Source: a bacterium
GTDB lineage: Bacteria; Zixibacteria; MSB-5A5; GN15; FEB-12
Reading direction: 5' to 3'
DNA length: 6,671 bases
Assembly (NCBI GenBank): GCA_030612965.1
Contig: JAUWMW010000131.1
Coordinates: forward strand, 1-6,671
Part shown: in pieces, positions 1-6,519 of the stretch
How positions within the stretch are numbered: position 1 is the stretch's first letter
Layout of the letters: every line of letters begins with the position of its first letter
The notes under the pieces: generated by a model
Databases searched by the model: none
The model's input: only the letters and a program-made list of their open reading frames with translations
Told to the model about the DNA's origin: nothing
Translations under genes and position numbers: made by a program

Positions 1-1493
1 TTGAGGTTGGATGTGAAATCCTGACCCTCCTCGGTATCGAATGGATCCTCTACTGCGAACAGGTGCTCATACAGCCGCACCTCGACATCGAGAGCATGCG
101 CCGCCGATACCCAGTGCAACGTCGCCTTGACCTTGCGACCATCCGGCGACGATCCGCCACGTGAGGCCGGGTCATAGGTGCAGCGCAACTCAATCACTTC
201 GCCGTTTTCATCCTTGATGACGTCAGTACAGGTTACGAAGTACGCATAGCGCAGCCGCACCTCGCGTCCCGGTGCAAGTCGGTAGAACTTGCGGGGTGGA
301 TCCTCGCGGAAATCATCGCGTTCGATATAAAGCACTTTCGAAAACGGCACCTTGCGCGTACCGGCCGATTCGTCTTCGGGATTGTTGACGGCGTCGAGTT
401 CGTCGGTTTGGTTCTCAGGATAGTTGTCTATCACAACCTTCAACGGATTCAGCACCCCCATCACGCGCGGCGCATGTTTGTTCAGGTCCTGGCGGACGGC
501 GAACTCAAGATCGGCCACGGCCACGATACTATCGCGTTTAGCCACTCCGATCCGCTCCAGAAAGTTCCGAATGGCAGCCGGTGTGTAGCCGCGACGACGC
601 AGTCCGCAAATAGTCGGCATCCGGGGATCATCCCAGCCACTGACGTGACCGCCGTCAACCAGTTGGATCAACTTGCGCTTGCTTAGTATGGTGTAACTGA
701 GATTGAGCCGGGCAAACTCAATCTGCTGTGGATGGAACACCCCCAACTGATCCAGGTACCAGTCGTACAGAGGTCGATGGTCCTCGAACTCCAGCGAGCA
801 GAGCGAATGAGTGATGGACTCGATCGAGTCGGAAAGGCAGTGCGTGAAGTCGTACATGGGATAGAGACACCACTTGTCGGCGGTGCGGTGATGCGAAGTG
901 TGCATGATGCGATAGATCACCGGGTCGCGCATGTTCAGGTTGCCTGCAGCCATGTCGATTTTGGAGCGGAGCACGCGCGAACCGTCCGGAAACTCACCCG
1001 CTTTCATCCGCTCGAACAGGTCGAGATTTTCCTCGACCGAGCGGTCGCGGTAGGGACTGTTCTTGCCCGGCTCGGTCAGGGTGCCTCGGTACTCTCGAAT
1101 CTCGTCGGCGCTGAGGTCGCAGACATACGCTTTGCCCAGTTTGACAAGCTGCACGGCGTACTCGTACAACTGGTCGAAATAGTCCGAGGCGTAAAACAGG
1201 CGGTCATCCCAGCTAAACCCTAACCAGCGGATGTCCTCCATGATGGAGTCCACGTACTCCACGTCTTCCTTGACTGGGTTGGTGTCGTCGAAGCGCAGGT
1301 TGCACAGACCGTTGTACTCAGCCGCCATGCCGAAGTTCACACAGAACGCCTTGGCGTGTCCGATATGCAGATAGCCGTTCGGTTCCGGGGGAAAGCGGGT
1401 TTGCACGCGACCGTCATTCTTGTTGGCGGCGATATCCTCCCGGATGATGGTTCTGATGAAGTTCGATGGCGCGGTCGGTTCTGTCGATGGCAT
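1..1493 (-). CDS. glnS: Glutaminyl-tRNA synthetase (GlnRS), 3' end missing at window edge
   Basis: Class I aminoacyl-tRNA synthetase that charges tRNA-Gln with glutamine in the cytoplasm. Read on the minus strand from the ATG at 1493, it gives 497 codons with no stop before the edge. E. coli GlnRS has about 554 residues, so roughly 60 C-terminal residues are missing. Visible landmarks: [15 protein letters not shown] with HIGH at residues 43-46; [11 protein letters not shown] at about 67-77; [24 protein letters not shown]; the KMSKS-type motif ILSKR at 269-273; GWDDPRMPT; then the beta-barrel anticodon-binding region ending in [20 protein letters not shown]. The residues matching E. coli Asp66 and Tyr211, which contact substrate glutamine, are present as Asp69 and Tyr214. 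This supports GlnRS rather than GluRS. A GAGGAAG ribosome site (1501-1507) lies 7 bases before the ATG. The gene is divergent from the efflux operon and its truncation is only the window edge. Confidence 0.97.
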   Translation of the reverse strand, partial: MPSTEPTAPSNFIRTIIREDIAANKNDGRVQTRFPPEPNGYLHIGHAKAFCVNFGMAAEYNGLCNLRFDDTNPVKEDVEYVDSIMEDIRWLGFSWDDRLFYASDYFDQLYEYAVQLVKLGKAYVCDLSADEIREYRGTLTEPGKNSPYRDRSVEENLDLFERMKAGEFPDGSRVLRSKIDMAAGNLNMRDPVIYRIMHTSHHRTADKWCLYPMYDFTHCLSDSIESITHSLCSLEFEDHRPLYDWYLDQLGVFHPQQIEFARLNLSYTILSKRKLIQLVDGGHVSGWDDPRMPTICGLRRRGYTPAAIRNFLERIGVAKRDSIVAVADLEFAVRQDLNKHAPRVMGVLNPLKVVIDNYPENQTDELDAVNNPEDESAGTRKVPFSKVLYIERDDFREDPPRKFYRLAPGREVRLRYAYFVTCTDVIKDENGEVIELRCTYDPASRGGSSPDGRKVKATLHWVSAAHALDVEVRLYEHLFAVEDPFDTEEGQDFTSNL

Positions 1494-1539
1494 AGGGCGT
1501 CTTCCTCGTTTCGTACGGTACTGCAATGTATAGTTCAGA

Positions 1540-1568
1540 GTGGCGGGCACCCGGCCCGGGTCCGTCAC
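1540..1568 (-). repeat. GC-rich imperfect hairpin in the glnS leader
   Basis: The core ACCCGG-C-CCGGGT (1549-1561) is a perfect inverted repeat. The flanks GTGGC (1540-1544) and GTCAC (1564-1568) extend it through small bulges and one G-T pair. If the promoter at 1581-1609 is right, this hairpin forms at the very 5' end of the glnS transcript. It may be a 5' stabilising structure, or simply one member of the palindromic cluster in this intergenic region. No anti-terminator or T-box-like feature was recognised. Confidence 0.45.
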
Positions 1569-1580
1569 TTTAACGGGACC

Positions 1581-1609
1581 ATGATAATCGTTGCGGCTGC
1601 AAATGTAAA
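1581..1609 (-). promoter_or_regulatory. Sigma70-type promoter for glnS
   Basis: On the minus strand, TTTACA (1609-1604) and TATCAT (1586-1581) are separated by exactly 17 bases. Each hexamer matches five of six consensus bases. Transcription would start near 1574, giving a leader of about 80 nucleotides before the glnS ATG at 1493. The assignment rests on sequence match, spacing and position only. Confidence 0.6.
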
Positions 1610-1660
1610 TCGAATACTGTCCGGAGCTGATCCGTTCTTGGTTGGGTACCGCCATGCTTA

Positions 1661-1698
1661 GTGGGCGGCAGACGTCCTCGGCTGCCCCTGTATCCACG
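1661..1698. repeat. Imperfect hairpin beginning with GTGGGCGGCAG
   Basis: GGCAG (1667-1671) pairs with CTGCC, and GG/CC pairing outside it is interrupted by a bulged C. An outer GTGG/CCAC pair lies near the ends. The first 11 bases, GTGGGCGGCAG, recur exactly and in the same orientation at 6400-6410 beyond the efflux operon. In both places a GTCAGG palindrome follows downstream. Function unknown; most likely part of a dispersed intergenic repeat. Confidence 0.4.
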
Positions 1699-1706
1699 TT
1701 TCAGGT

Positions 1707-1731
1707 GCTGTCAGGCGACTCGCCTGACGGC
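1707..1731. repeat. GTCAGG...CCTGAC palindrome, left copy
   Basis: GTCAGGCGA-C-TCGCCTGAC at 1710-1728 is a perfect 9-base inverted repeat around one base. GCT/GGC extend it to 12 pairs with one G-T wobble. The same outer arms GTCAGG/CCTGAC, with a different interior, occur at 6491-6512 on the other side of the operon. Arms conserved while the interior varies by compensating changes suggest a repeat family rather than chance. Confidence 0.6.
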
Positions 1732-1753
1732 CATCACGTGTGAAGGCAAGCGT

Positions 1754-1779
1754 CGGGCGGGGTCGTGCGACACCACCCG
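1754..1779. repeat. 26-base imperfect palindrome
   Basis: The arms 1754-1765 and 1768-1779 pair at 10 of 12 positions around a two-base centre (1766-1767). The inner four pairs are GTCG/CGAC and the outer four are CGGG/CCCG. It belongs to the dense palindrome cluster between glnS and the efflux operon. It could be an operator or a degenerate repeat copy; the sequence alone does not decide. Confidence 0.35.
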
Positions 1780-1804
1780 AAAATAGTTGGCCCGTTGATT
1801 AATC

Positions 1805-1830
1805 GATTGAACCGCTCGGCGGTCCAAATC
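1805..1830. repeat. Short hairpin ACCGC-TCG-GCGGT with extended arms
   Basis: ACCGC (1811-1815) and GCGGT (1819-1823) form a perfect five-base stem around TCG. Outer GATTG and CAAATC segments add about five more pairs with one mismatch and one bulged A. It lies on the operon side of the palindrome cluster. No regulator family is recognised from it. Confidence 0.3.
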
Positions 1831-1960
1831 TGAGTGGCGATGAGTCTTCTTGCGCGTTGGAAACATAGTTGCATTTGCATAGTTGAATGGTTACCGTGAT
1901 GCCTGACTGGCGCGTTTCTTGATGATGATTGCCGGAGAATCTTAACCGGAGATTAGCTCA

Positions 1961-2029
1961 ATGACTAACTGTGGTCGTACCGAGATCTGTTTTGATGGAG
2001 TCCAAGCACAGAGACGGAGTGGTCGATGA
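1961..2029 (+). CDS. Candidate 22-residue leader ORF overlapping the adaptor start
   Basis: ATG at 1961 opens 22 codons (MTNCGRTEICFDGVQAQRRS followed by GR) that end at TGA 2027-2029. That stop overlaps the adaptor ATG at 2026 as ATGA, the usual arrangement for translational coupling. A good ribosome site, GGAG at 1948-1951, lies 9 bases before the ATG. The ORF is out of frame with the adaptor, so it is not an N-terminal extension. The peptide has two cysteines, no membrane segment, and no run of one amino acid that would point to classical attenuation. It may be a leader peptide that delivers ribosomes to the adaptor gene, or a chance ORF, since 22 codons is short. No homologue is recognised. 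Confidence 0.3.
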   Translation: MTNCGRTEICFDGVQAQRRSGR

Positions 2030-3168
2030 CACGAGCAGGGAAAATATTATTGCCGATCGGTATCCTGGTGATCGGCTTTGGGGCCATGATGATCCTGATG
2101 CAGATGCGGAGTGATCCGCCACCCCGAGATCACAGACCACGCCCAAAGTCGGTGGAGGCAACGGTGGTGCACTTGCAGTCCGTTCCCACCGAGGTTACCG
2201 CCCTCGGACGGGTGGTCAGCGCTGAGCCGATCCAGTTGTACAGCGAGGTAGCTGGGGTGGTCATGCCGGGTGATGTTACTTTTCAGCCGGCGCAATCATT
2301 CGCCAGAGGCGACCTGCTGCTGAAGATTGATGACCGTCAGGCCGGGTTTCGGTTAAACAGCGCCAAGAGTGAATTCCTGACCGCCCTGGCGATGGTGCTG
2401 CCGGAACTGAAAACCGAGTTCCCGCTGGACTACCCGATCTGGCAGGAGTATTTCAGCGCCTGTGATTTTGACCGAAAATCAGCGCCACTGCCGGAGGTCA
2501 CCAACGAGAGACTCAAACTACTGCTATCCCGCTTCAACGTCTACAAACTCTATTACGGTCTGCGCGATCTTGAGGTGGTCAGGGACAAGCATTTCTTCTA
2601 TGCCCCGTTTGACGGCACCGTGCTCAGCGCCGGCTTCCGGACTGGTTCCACGGCGCGAGGCGGCAGTTTGCTGGGGAGTATTGTAAGCATGGAGAATCAG
2701 GAGGTGCAGTTGCCCGTCCCGGCCACTGACCTGACCTGGATCGAGCGAAACCGGCCGGTCATTCTAACCTCACTGGAAAGCGGCGATCAGTGGCGGGGCC
2801 GGATAGCTCGTATCGGGAGTCATGTTGAAGCTCGCACCCAGACGGTGGATGTTTATGTTTCAGTCGACCCGGCCGATGGGAAACCCCTGCTGAACGGCAT
2901 CTTCCTGGAGGCAAAAATCCCGGGGCGCAATGTCGAAAATGCGTTCTCCATACCTCGCCGGGCTCTGTATGAGAACTCCTACATTTATCGCGTAGTCGAC
3001 GGCAGGTTGGATCATTGCGATGTAACGATTGCTCACCGGAGCGATGATTCCGTCGTGGTGGAAACTGGGTTGAATGACGGCGACACTGTTGTGGTCGAAT
3101 TATTGCAGGGCGTCTCAACCGGGATACTCGCTGTCCCGCGAATCAACACCGAGGAGCGGACTCGCTGA
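2026..3168 (+). CDS. RND efflux periplasmic adaptor subunit (membrane fusion protein, HlyD/AcrA-like)
   Basis: The 380-residue periplasmic adaptor should link the downstream RND permease to an outer-membrane channel. Residues 7-26 form a hydrophobic anchor; no lipobox cysteine follows, so it probably stays anchored in the inner membrane instead of being a lipoprotein. Parts in order: first half of the lipoyl domain about 55-102 (GRVVSAEPIQLYSEVAGVV, then GDLLLKIDD), hairpin 103-188, second lipoyl half 189-222 (APFDGTVLSAGFRTGS), beta-barrel about 226-300 and membrane-proximal domain about 305-372. The hairpin is odd: a proline- and aromatic-rich stretch (PELKTEFPLDYPIWQEYFSA, 126-145) replaces a regular heptad coiled coil. 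The start is fixed by GGAG at 2016-2019, six bases upstream, and by an in-frame stop at 1993 with no start codon between. The substrate cannot be predicted. Confidence 0.92.
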   Translation: MTRAGKILLPIGILVIGFGAMMILMQMRSDPPPRDHRPRPKSVEATVVHLQSVPTEVTALGRVVSAEPIQLYSEVAGVVMPGDVTFQPAQSFARGDLLLKIDDRQAGFRLNSAKSEFLTALAMVLPELKTEFPLDYPIWQEYFSACDFDRKSAPLPEVTNERLKLLLSRFNVYKLYYGLRDLEVVRDKHFFYAPFDGTVLSAGFRTGSTARGGSLLGSIVSMENQEVQLPVPATDLTWIERNRPVILTSLESGDQWRGRIARIGSHVEARTQTVDVYVSVDPADGKPLLNGIFLEAKIPGRNVENAFSIPRRALYENSYIYRVVDGRLDHCDVTIAHRSDDSVVVETGLNDGDTVVVELLQGVSTGILAVPRINTEERTR

Positions 3169-6100
3169 TGCGCCGGGTGGTTGCATACTTCATCCGCCAT
3201 CCGATTTGGACGACGGTGTTGTTGTTCGGCGTTATCGGGTTCGGAGTTATCTCACAGGGTCGTCTCCGTTACTCGTTCTTCCCGGAGATGCCACCGGACA
3301 TCATCACTATTCAGATCGCCTACCCCGGAGCGGCCCCGGAAGAGGTGGCCGAAGGCGTCGTGCTGAAAATCGAGGAGAATCTTGACGGCCTGGATGGTGT
3401 TGAGCGGGTCACTTCGGTTTCACGAGAGAACAGCGGCACCGTCAGCATCGAGATCACCCGCGACGCTGATATCGACAAGGTGCTGGCGGATGTCAAGAAT
3501 GCCGTCGACCGCATCAACTCCTTCCCTGTCGATGCCGAAGAGCCGGTCATCTTCGAGCAAAAGTTTCGTACTCGGTCATTGTCGGTCGTGCTGTACGGTG
3601 CCGCCGACCGGTACAACCTGAAGTACATCGCCGAGCAATTTCGTGATGACCTGCTGGCTATAGAGGGGATATCTCAGGTGGCTTTCGAGGGACTGCCGAA
3701 TCTTGAATTCTCGATAGAAGTAGCGGAGGCGGACCTGCGCCGGTATGGCATCAGTTTCGATGAGATCGCGGCGGCGGTTAGAAAGGCCAATATCAACATC
3801 TCCGGGGGGAAGTTAGACACCGATGATGAAGAGATCCTCATCCGTGCCTGGGGACGCAGCTACCGCGCCCCGGAACTGGACCGGATACCGGTTCGTGGCA
3901 ACGCTGACGGCAGTGTCATTTACCTGGGTGATATAGCTACAACCCGGGAGCAGTGGGAAGATATTCCGGACAAACGGTACTACAATGATCAGACGGCGGT
4001 CATCCTCAATATCGATCAGACCGAGCAGGAGGATATCCTTGCCATCGCCGACAGCACCAAGGCGTATATCGAGCGGTTCAACGAATCCAACGAGACCCTG
4101 CATGCCACCGTTATTGATGACCGGACCATTCCACTCACACAGCGAATCGATCTTCTGGTCAAGAACGGCCTCATAGGATTGCTCTTGATAATAATGGCCC
4201 TGGGCTTCTTCTTGAAACTGCGGTTGTCCTTCTGGGTGACAATCGGCATTCCCTTTTCATTTGCCGGTATGTTCATTATTGCCGGTTTCTCAGGTATCAC
4301 TATCAACGTTATTTCGCTTTTTGGAATGATTATCGTTGTCGGCATCCTGGTTGACGACGCCATCGTGGTGGCGGAGAATATCTACACCCACCATGAACGC
4401 GGTGAACCGGCATTGAAAGCGGCAGTTGACGGCACGATGGAAGTTCTGGCGCCGGTGACAACATCTATAGCCACAACCGTTATTGCCTTCATACCATATT
4501 TCTACCTGGATGGTATGGTCGGCAAATTTATCTGGCAGATGGCGCTGGTGGTCATTGCCTCATTGATCTTCTCGCTGGTTGAGGCGTTTCTGGTGCTGCC
4601 ATCGCACCTGGCGCACTCGAAGGGGCTGAAGCGGGATCGGGCGGTTCCGGCGATTCGACACAGAATGGATAACCTTGTCCATGCGCTGACTCACCGCGTT
4701 TATGCGCCGTTGCTCCGCGCCGCCATGACCCACAAATGGATTACTATCACCACTCCGATAGCCCTGGTGATGCTTACGGTGGGGTTGATCCGCGGCGGAC
4801 TGATCGGCGTGACCTTCTTTCCTTTTGTCGACAGCGACACCGTGCCGATCAATGTCTCGCTGGTAGCCGGTCGACAAGAGGCCGACACCGATTCGCTTCT
4901 GGCCGGTATAGAGCGGGTATGCTGGGAGGTAAACGAGGAGTTCAAGGTTGAACGAGAGGACTCGGCCGACATTGTCATCGGAATCAAGCGCGATGTCGGA
5001 TCGAATGATCTTGGCGAGTTCGGTAGCCATGCCGGACGTCTCGTCCTGCAGTTGATGGATGCTGAGCAGCGGGACTTGCAGAGTTATGAGATAGCCAACC
5101 GCATCCGCGAAGTCGTTGGTCCGTTACCAGGTGTGCAGAACATCACTTTCGGCACGGCTGGGCTTTTCGGCAAGTCTATTTCGCTGAGTTTGCTTGGGAA
5201 TGACGTCGAGCAATTGGATAAGGCTCGACGTCTGCTGGTCGCTGAGCTAAAGAGCTACGGGGTTCTCAAGGACATCACCGACTCCGATCAGGAAGGTCGG
5301 CGTGAAATCGACATTGCCCTCAAACCGAGAGCCCACACCCTGGGTTTGACGCTGCAGGATATCGCCGGGCAGGTCAGGCAGGGTTTTTTTGGGCAGGAGA
5401 TTCAGCGCATTCAACGCGGTCGTGATGAAATTCGTGTCTGGGCGCGCTATCGTCCGGAAGATCGGTTGTCGCTGGGTCAACTGGACCGGATGCGGATTCG
5501 CACTACCGACGGAAGCGAGTACCCGTTCAGCGAACTGGCCACCTACCGTATCAAACGGGGCATAACGACCATCAGTCATCTTGACCGAAAACGAGAGATC
5601 ACGATTGAGGCCAGTCCCTTAGAGGTTGAGGCCGACCTCCCGCCGATTCTGGACCATATCGAAAACGACATACTGCCCCGCGTCCTGGGTCAGGTGCATG
5701 GAATTACCGCGGCGTTCGAGGGGCAGTCGCGTGACCAGGCCAAGATGCTGCGATCCATCAAGCGAACCTTTCCCATCGCTCTGGTGGGGATGTTTATCCT
5801 GGTGGTGCTGGTGTTTCGATCGTATGCTCAGGCGTTGCTGGTTTTCTCTCTTATACCGATCGGGGCTTTGGGCGCTATTTGGGGACATGGGATCCAGGGT
5901 CTGCAAATCAACATGCTCTCTCTGATTGGTTTCATCGCCCTTTCAGGTATCATCATTAATGACAGCATAATACTGGTCGATCGGATCAACAGCAATTTGC
6001 GACTGGGACAAACACTGTTTGATGCTGTGCACAATGCCGGCCTGGCCCGTTTGAGACCTATCCTGCTGACTACTCTCACCACCTCCCTTGGACTAGCGCC

Positions 6101-6329
6101 GCTGATTCTGGAGACCAGCATGCAGGCGCAGTTTCTCATACCAATGGCGGTATCTGTGGCCTATGGTCTTTTGTTCGGCAGCTTCATCTTGCTGCTCATC
6201 CTGCCCACCTCGTACATTGCCTTCAGTTCGATTCGCGTCAGGTGGTCGAGGCTCCTCACCGGCCAAGTGGTAACACCGGAAGCTCTCGAGCCGGCCGTCA
6301 AGGAACTCAATCAGCAGATAGTAGAGTAG
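3168..6329 (+). CDS. RND-superfamily efflux permease (AcrB/ACR_tran type)
   Basis: The 1053-residue proton-driven inner-membrane exporter has the usual RND length and twofold architecture: TM1 at about 8-29, a large periplasmic loop, TM2-TM6 at about 335-480, TM7 at about 525-545, a second periplasmic loop, and TM8-TM12 from about 869 to 1022. Proton-relay residues are visible: GILVDDAIVVAENI in TM4 with Asp396/Asp397 (AcrB Asp407/Asp408), and Arg963 in LRPILLTT of TM11 (AcrB Arg971). The position of AcrB Lys940 in TM10 is Asn931 (IINDSIILVD), as in many non-AcrB HAE-type pumps. FFPEMPPDIITIQIAYPGAAPEEV near the N-terminus is typical of the family. The ATG shares one base with the adaptor stop (TGATG), and GAGGAG at 3151-3156 precedes it by 11 bases, so coupling is likely. 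Drug, lipid or metal specificity is not evident; the CusA/CzcA metal-pump motifs were not noticed. Confidence 0.95.
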   Translation: MRRVVAYFIRHPIWTTVLLFGVIGFGVISQGRLRYSFFPEMPPDIITIQIAYPGAAPEEVAEGVVLKIEENLDGLDGVERVTSVSRENSGTVSIEITRDADIDKVLADVKNAVDRINSFPVDAEEPVIFEQKFRTRSLSVVLYGAADRYNLKYIAEQFRDDLLAIEGISQVAFEGLPNLEFSIEVAEADLRRYGISFDEIAAAVRKANINISGGKLDTDDEEILIRAWGRSYRAPELDRIPVRGNADGSVIYLGDIATTREQWEDIPDKRYYNDQTAVILNIDQTEQEDILAIADSTKAYIERFNESNETLHATVIDDRTIPLTQRIDLLVKNGLIGLLLIIMALGFFLKLRLSFWVTIGIPFSFAGMFIIAGFSGITINVISLFGMIIVVGILVDDAIVVAENIYTHHERGEPALKAAVDGTMEVLAPVTTSIATTVIAFIPYFYLDGMVGKFIWQMALVVIASLIFSLVEAFLVLPSHLAHSKGLKRDRAVPAIRHRMDNLVHALTHRVYAPLLRAAMTHKWITITTPIALVMLTVGLIRGGLIGVTFFPFVDSDTVPINVSLVAGRQEADTDSLLAGIERVCWEVNEEFKVEREDSADIVIGIKRDVGSNDLGEFGSHAGRLVLQLMDAEQRDLQSYEIANRIREVVGPLPGVQNITFGTAGLFGKSISLSLLGNDVEQLDKARRLLVAELKSYGVLKDITDSDQEGRREIDIALKPRAHTLGLTLQDIAGQVRQGFFGQEIQRIQRGRDEIRVWARYRPEDRLSLGQLDRMRIRTTDGSEYPFSELATYRIKRGITTISHLDRKREITIEASPLEVEADLPPILDHIENDILPRVLGQVHGITAAFEGQSRDQAKMLRSIKRTFPIALVGMFILVVLVFRSYAQALLVFSLIPIGALGAIWGHGIQGLQINMLSLIGFIALSGIIINDSIILVDRINSNLRLGQTLFDAVHNAGLARLRPILLTTLTTSLGLAPLILETSMQAQFLIPMAVSVAYGLLFGSFILLLILPTSYIAFSSIRVRWSRLLTGQVVTPEALEPAVKELNQQIVE

Positions 6330-6354
6330 CTGGCAGAAATCAGATCTGCGAGAC

Positions 6355-6398
6355 TCATGCTTCGACTGCGCTCAGCATGACAGATGCGGGCTGTTTTT
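6355..6398 (+). terminator. Hairpins after the efflux operon, possible terminator
   Basis: TCATGCT (6355-6361) and AGCATGA (6374-6380) form a perfect seven-base stem with a 12-base loop, 25 bases after the permease stop. An alternative small stem, GCAT/ATGC (6375-6378 with 6384-6387), sits just before a run of five T at 6394-6398. The strong stem lacks an adjacent T run and the stem near the T run is weak. Intrinsic termination is therefore possible but not convincing. The TTCGACTGCGCTCAGCATGA wording also resembles a dispersed intergenic repeat seen in various bacteria, from memory. Confidence 0.3.
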
Positions 6399-6399
6399 G

Positions 6400-6410
6400 T
6401 GGGCGGCAGT
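6400..6410 (+). repeat. Second copy of the 11-mer GTGGGCGGCAG
   Basis: Identical to 1661-1671 and in the same orientation. Here the downstream half of the hairpin seen at the left copy is not preserved. A GTCAGG palindrome follows about 80 bases downstream, as it follows the left copy about 38 bases downstream. Confidence 0.35.
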
Positions 6411-6490
6411 CAACTCTTGTAGGTCTGGCCGGAGTTGTTCGCGAGTCGTTAGACACCGCGTTTTCGTTTGATATAGTGGAGTAACAGTAG

Positions 6491-6512
6491 GTCAGGTTCC
6501 TTGGAACCTGAC
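6491..6512. repeat. GTCAGG...CCTGAC palindrome, right copy
   Basis: GTCAGGTTCC-TT-GGAACCTGAC is a perfect 10-base inverted repeat around TT. Its outer six bases on each side match the palindrome at 1710-1728, while the interior differs but remains self-complementary. It lies between the efflux operon and the insertion sequence, and a related half-palindrome follows at 6520-6537. Its symmetry would permit a terminator-like stem, but no T run follows. Confidence 0.6.
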
Positions 6513-6519
6513 GCATGTT

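Larger units (their letters stand above)
1494..2025. other. Divergent intergenic region between glnS and the efflux operon
   Basis: This 532-base stretch has no long coding region. Its glnS-proximal part holds the glnS promoter and leader. Its middle (1540-1830) holds five perfect or imperfect palindromes. Its right part holds direct repeats CATAGTTG (1864-1871 and 1878-1885) and CCGGAGA (1932-1938 and 1946-1952), both with a 14-base period. A candidate 22-codon ORF follows at 1961-2029. I found no convincing -10/-35 pair for the efflux operon on the plus strand; the best, TTGCAT with TACCGT at 17-base spacing (1869-1897), is weak. No tRNA or known riboswitch was recognised. Confidence 0.6.

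Noticed and set aside
1..60. glnS as a truncated pseudogene
   Set aside because: The reading frame is open to the very edge and matches GlnRS to that point. The missing C-terminus is explained by the window boundary.
408..1661. Plus-strand open frames at 408-686, 732-1223 and 1356-1661
   Set aside because: The first two lie wholly antisense to glnS and the third overlaps its 5' end and leader. The minus-strand reading is an unbroken, strongly recognisable GlnRS, and the plus-strand products resemble no family.
1540..1830. CRISPR array or tRNA-like fold in the palindrome cluster
   Set aside because: The palindromes are of different sequence, with no regular repeat-spacer pattern. No cloverleaf with a TTCGA-type T arm could be assembled.
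1869..1897. TTGCAT-17-TACCGT as the efflux operon promoter
   Set aside because: Only about half of each hexamer matches consensus, which is not enough to annotate.
1958..2295. Minus-strand open frames at 1958-2161 and 2047-2295 as possible divergent small genes
   Set aside because: They overlap the adaptor start antisense, have low-complexity or unrecognisable products, and no clear ribosome site was noticed.
2462..6139. Many other open frames inside the adaptor and permease genes on both strands
   Set aside because: These are out-of-frame shadows of two well-supported genes.
6242..6484. 80-codon plus-strand frame spanning the permease end and the following intergenic DNA
   Set aside because: It starts inside the permease in another frame and runs through the repeat-rich spacer. 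No recognisable domain and no convincing ribosome site.
6491..6512. GTCAGGTTCC-TT-GGAACCTGAC as an intrinsic terminator
   Set aside because: No T run follows on either strand and the loop is only two bases. The repeat-family reading fits better.
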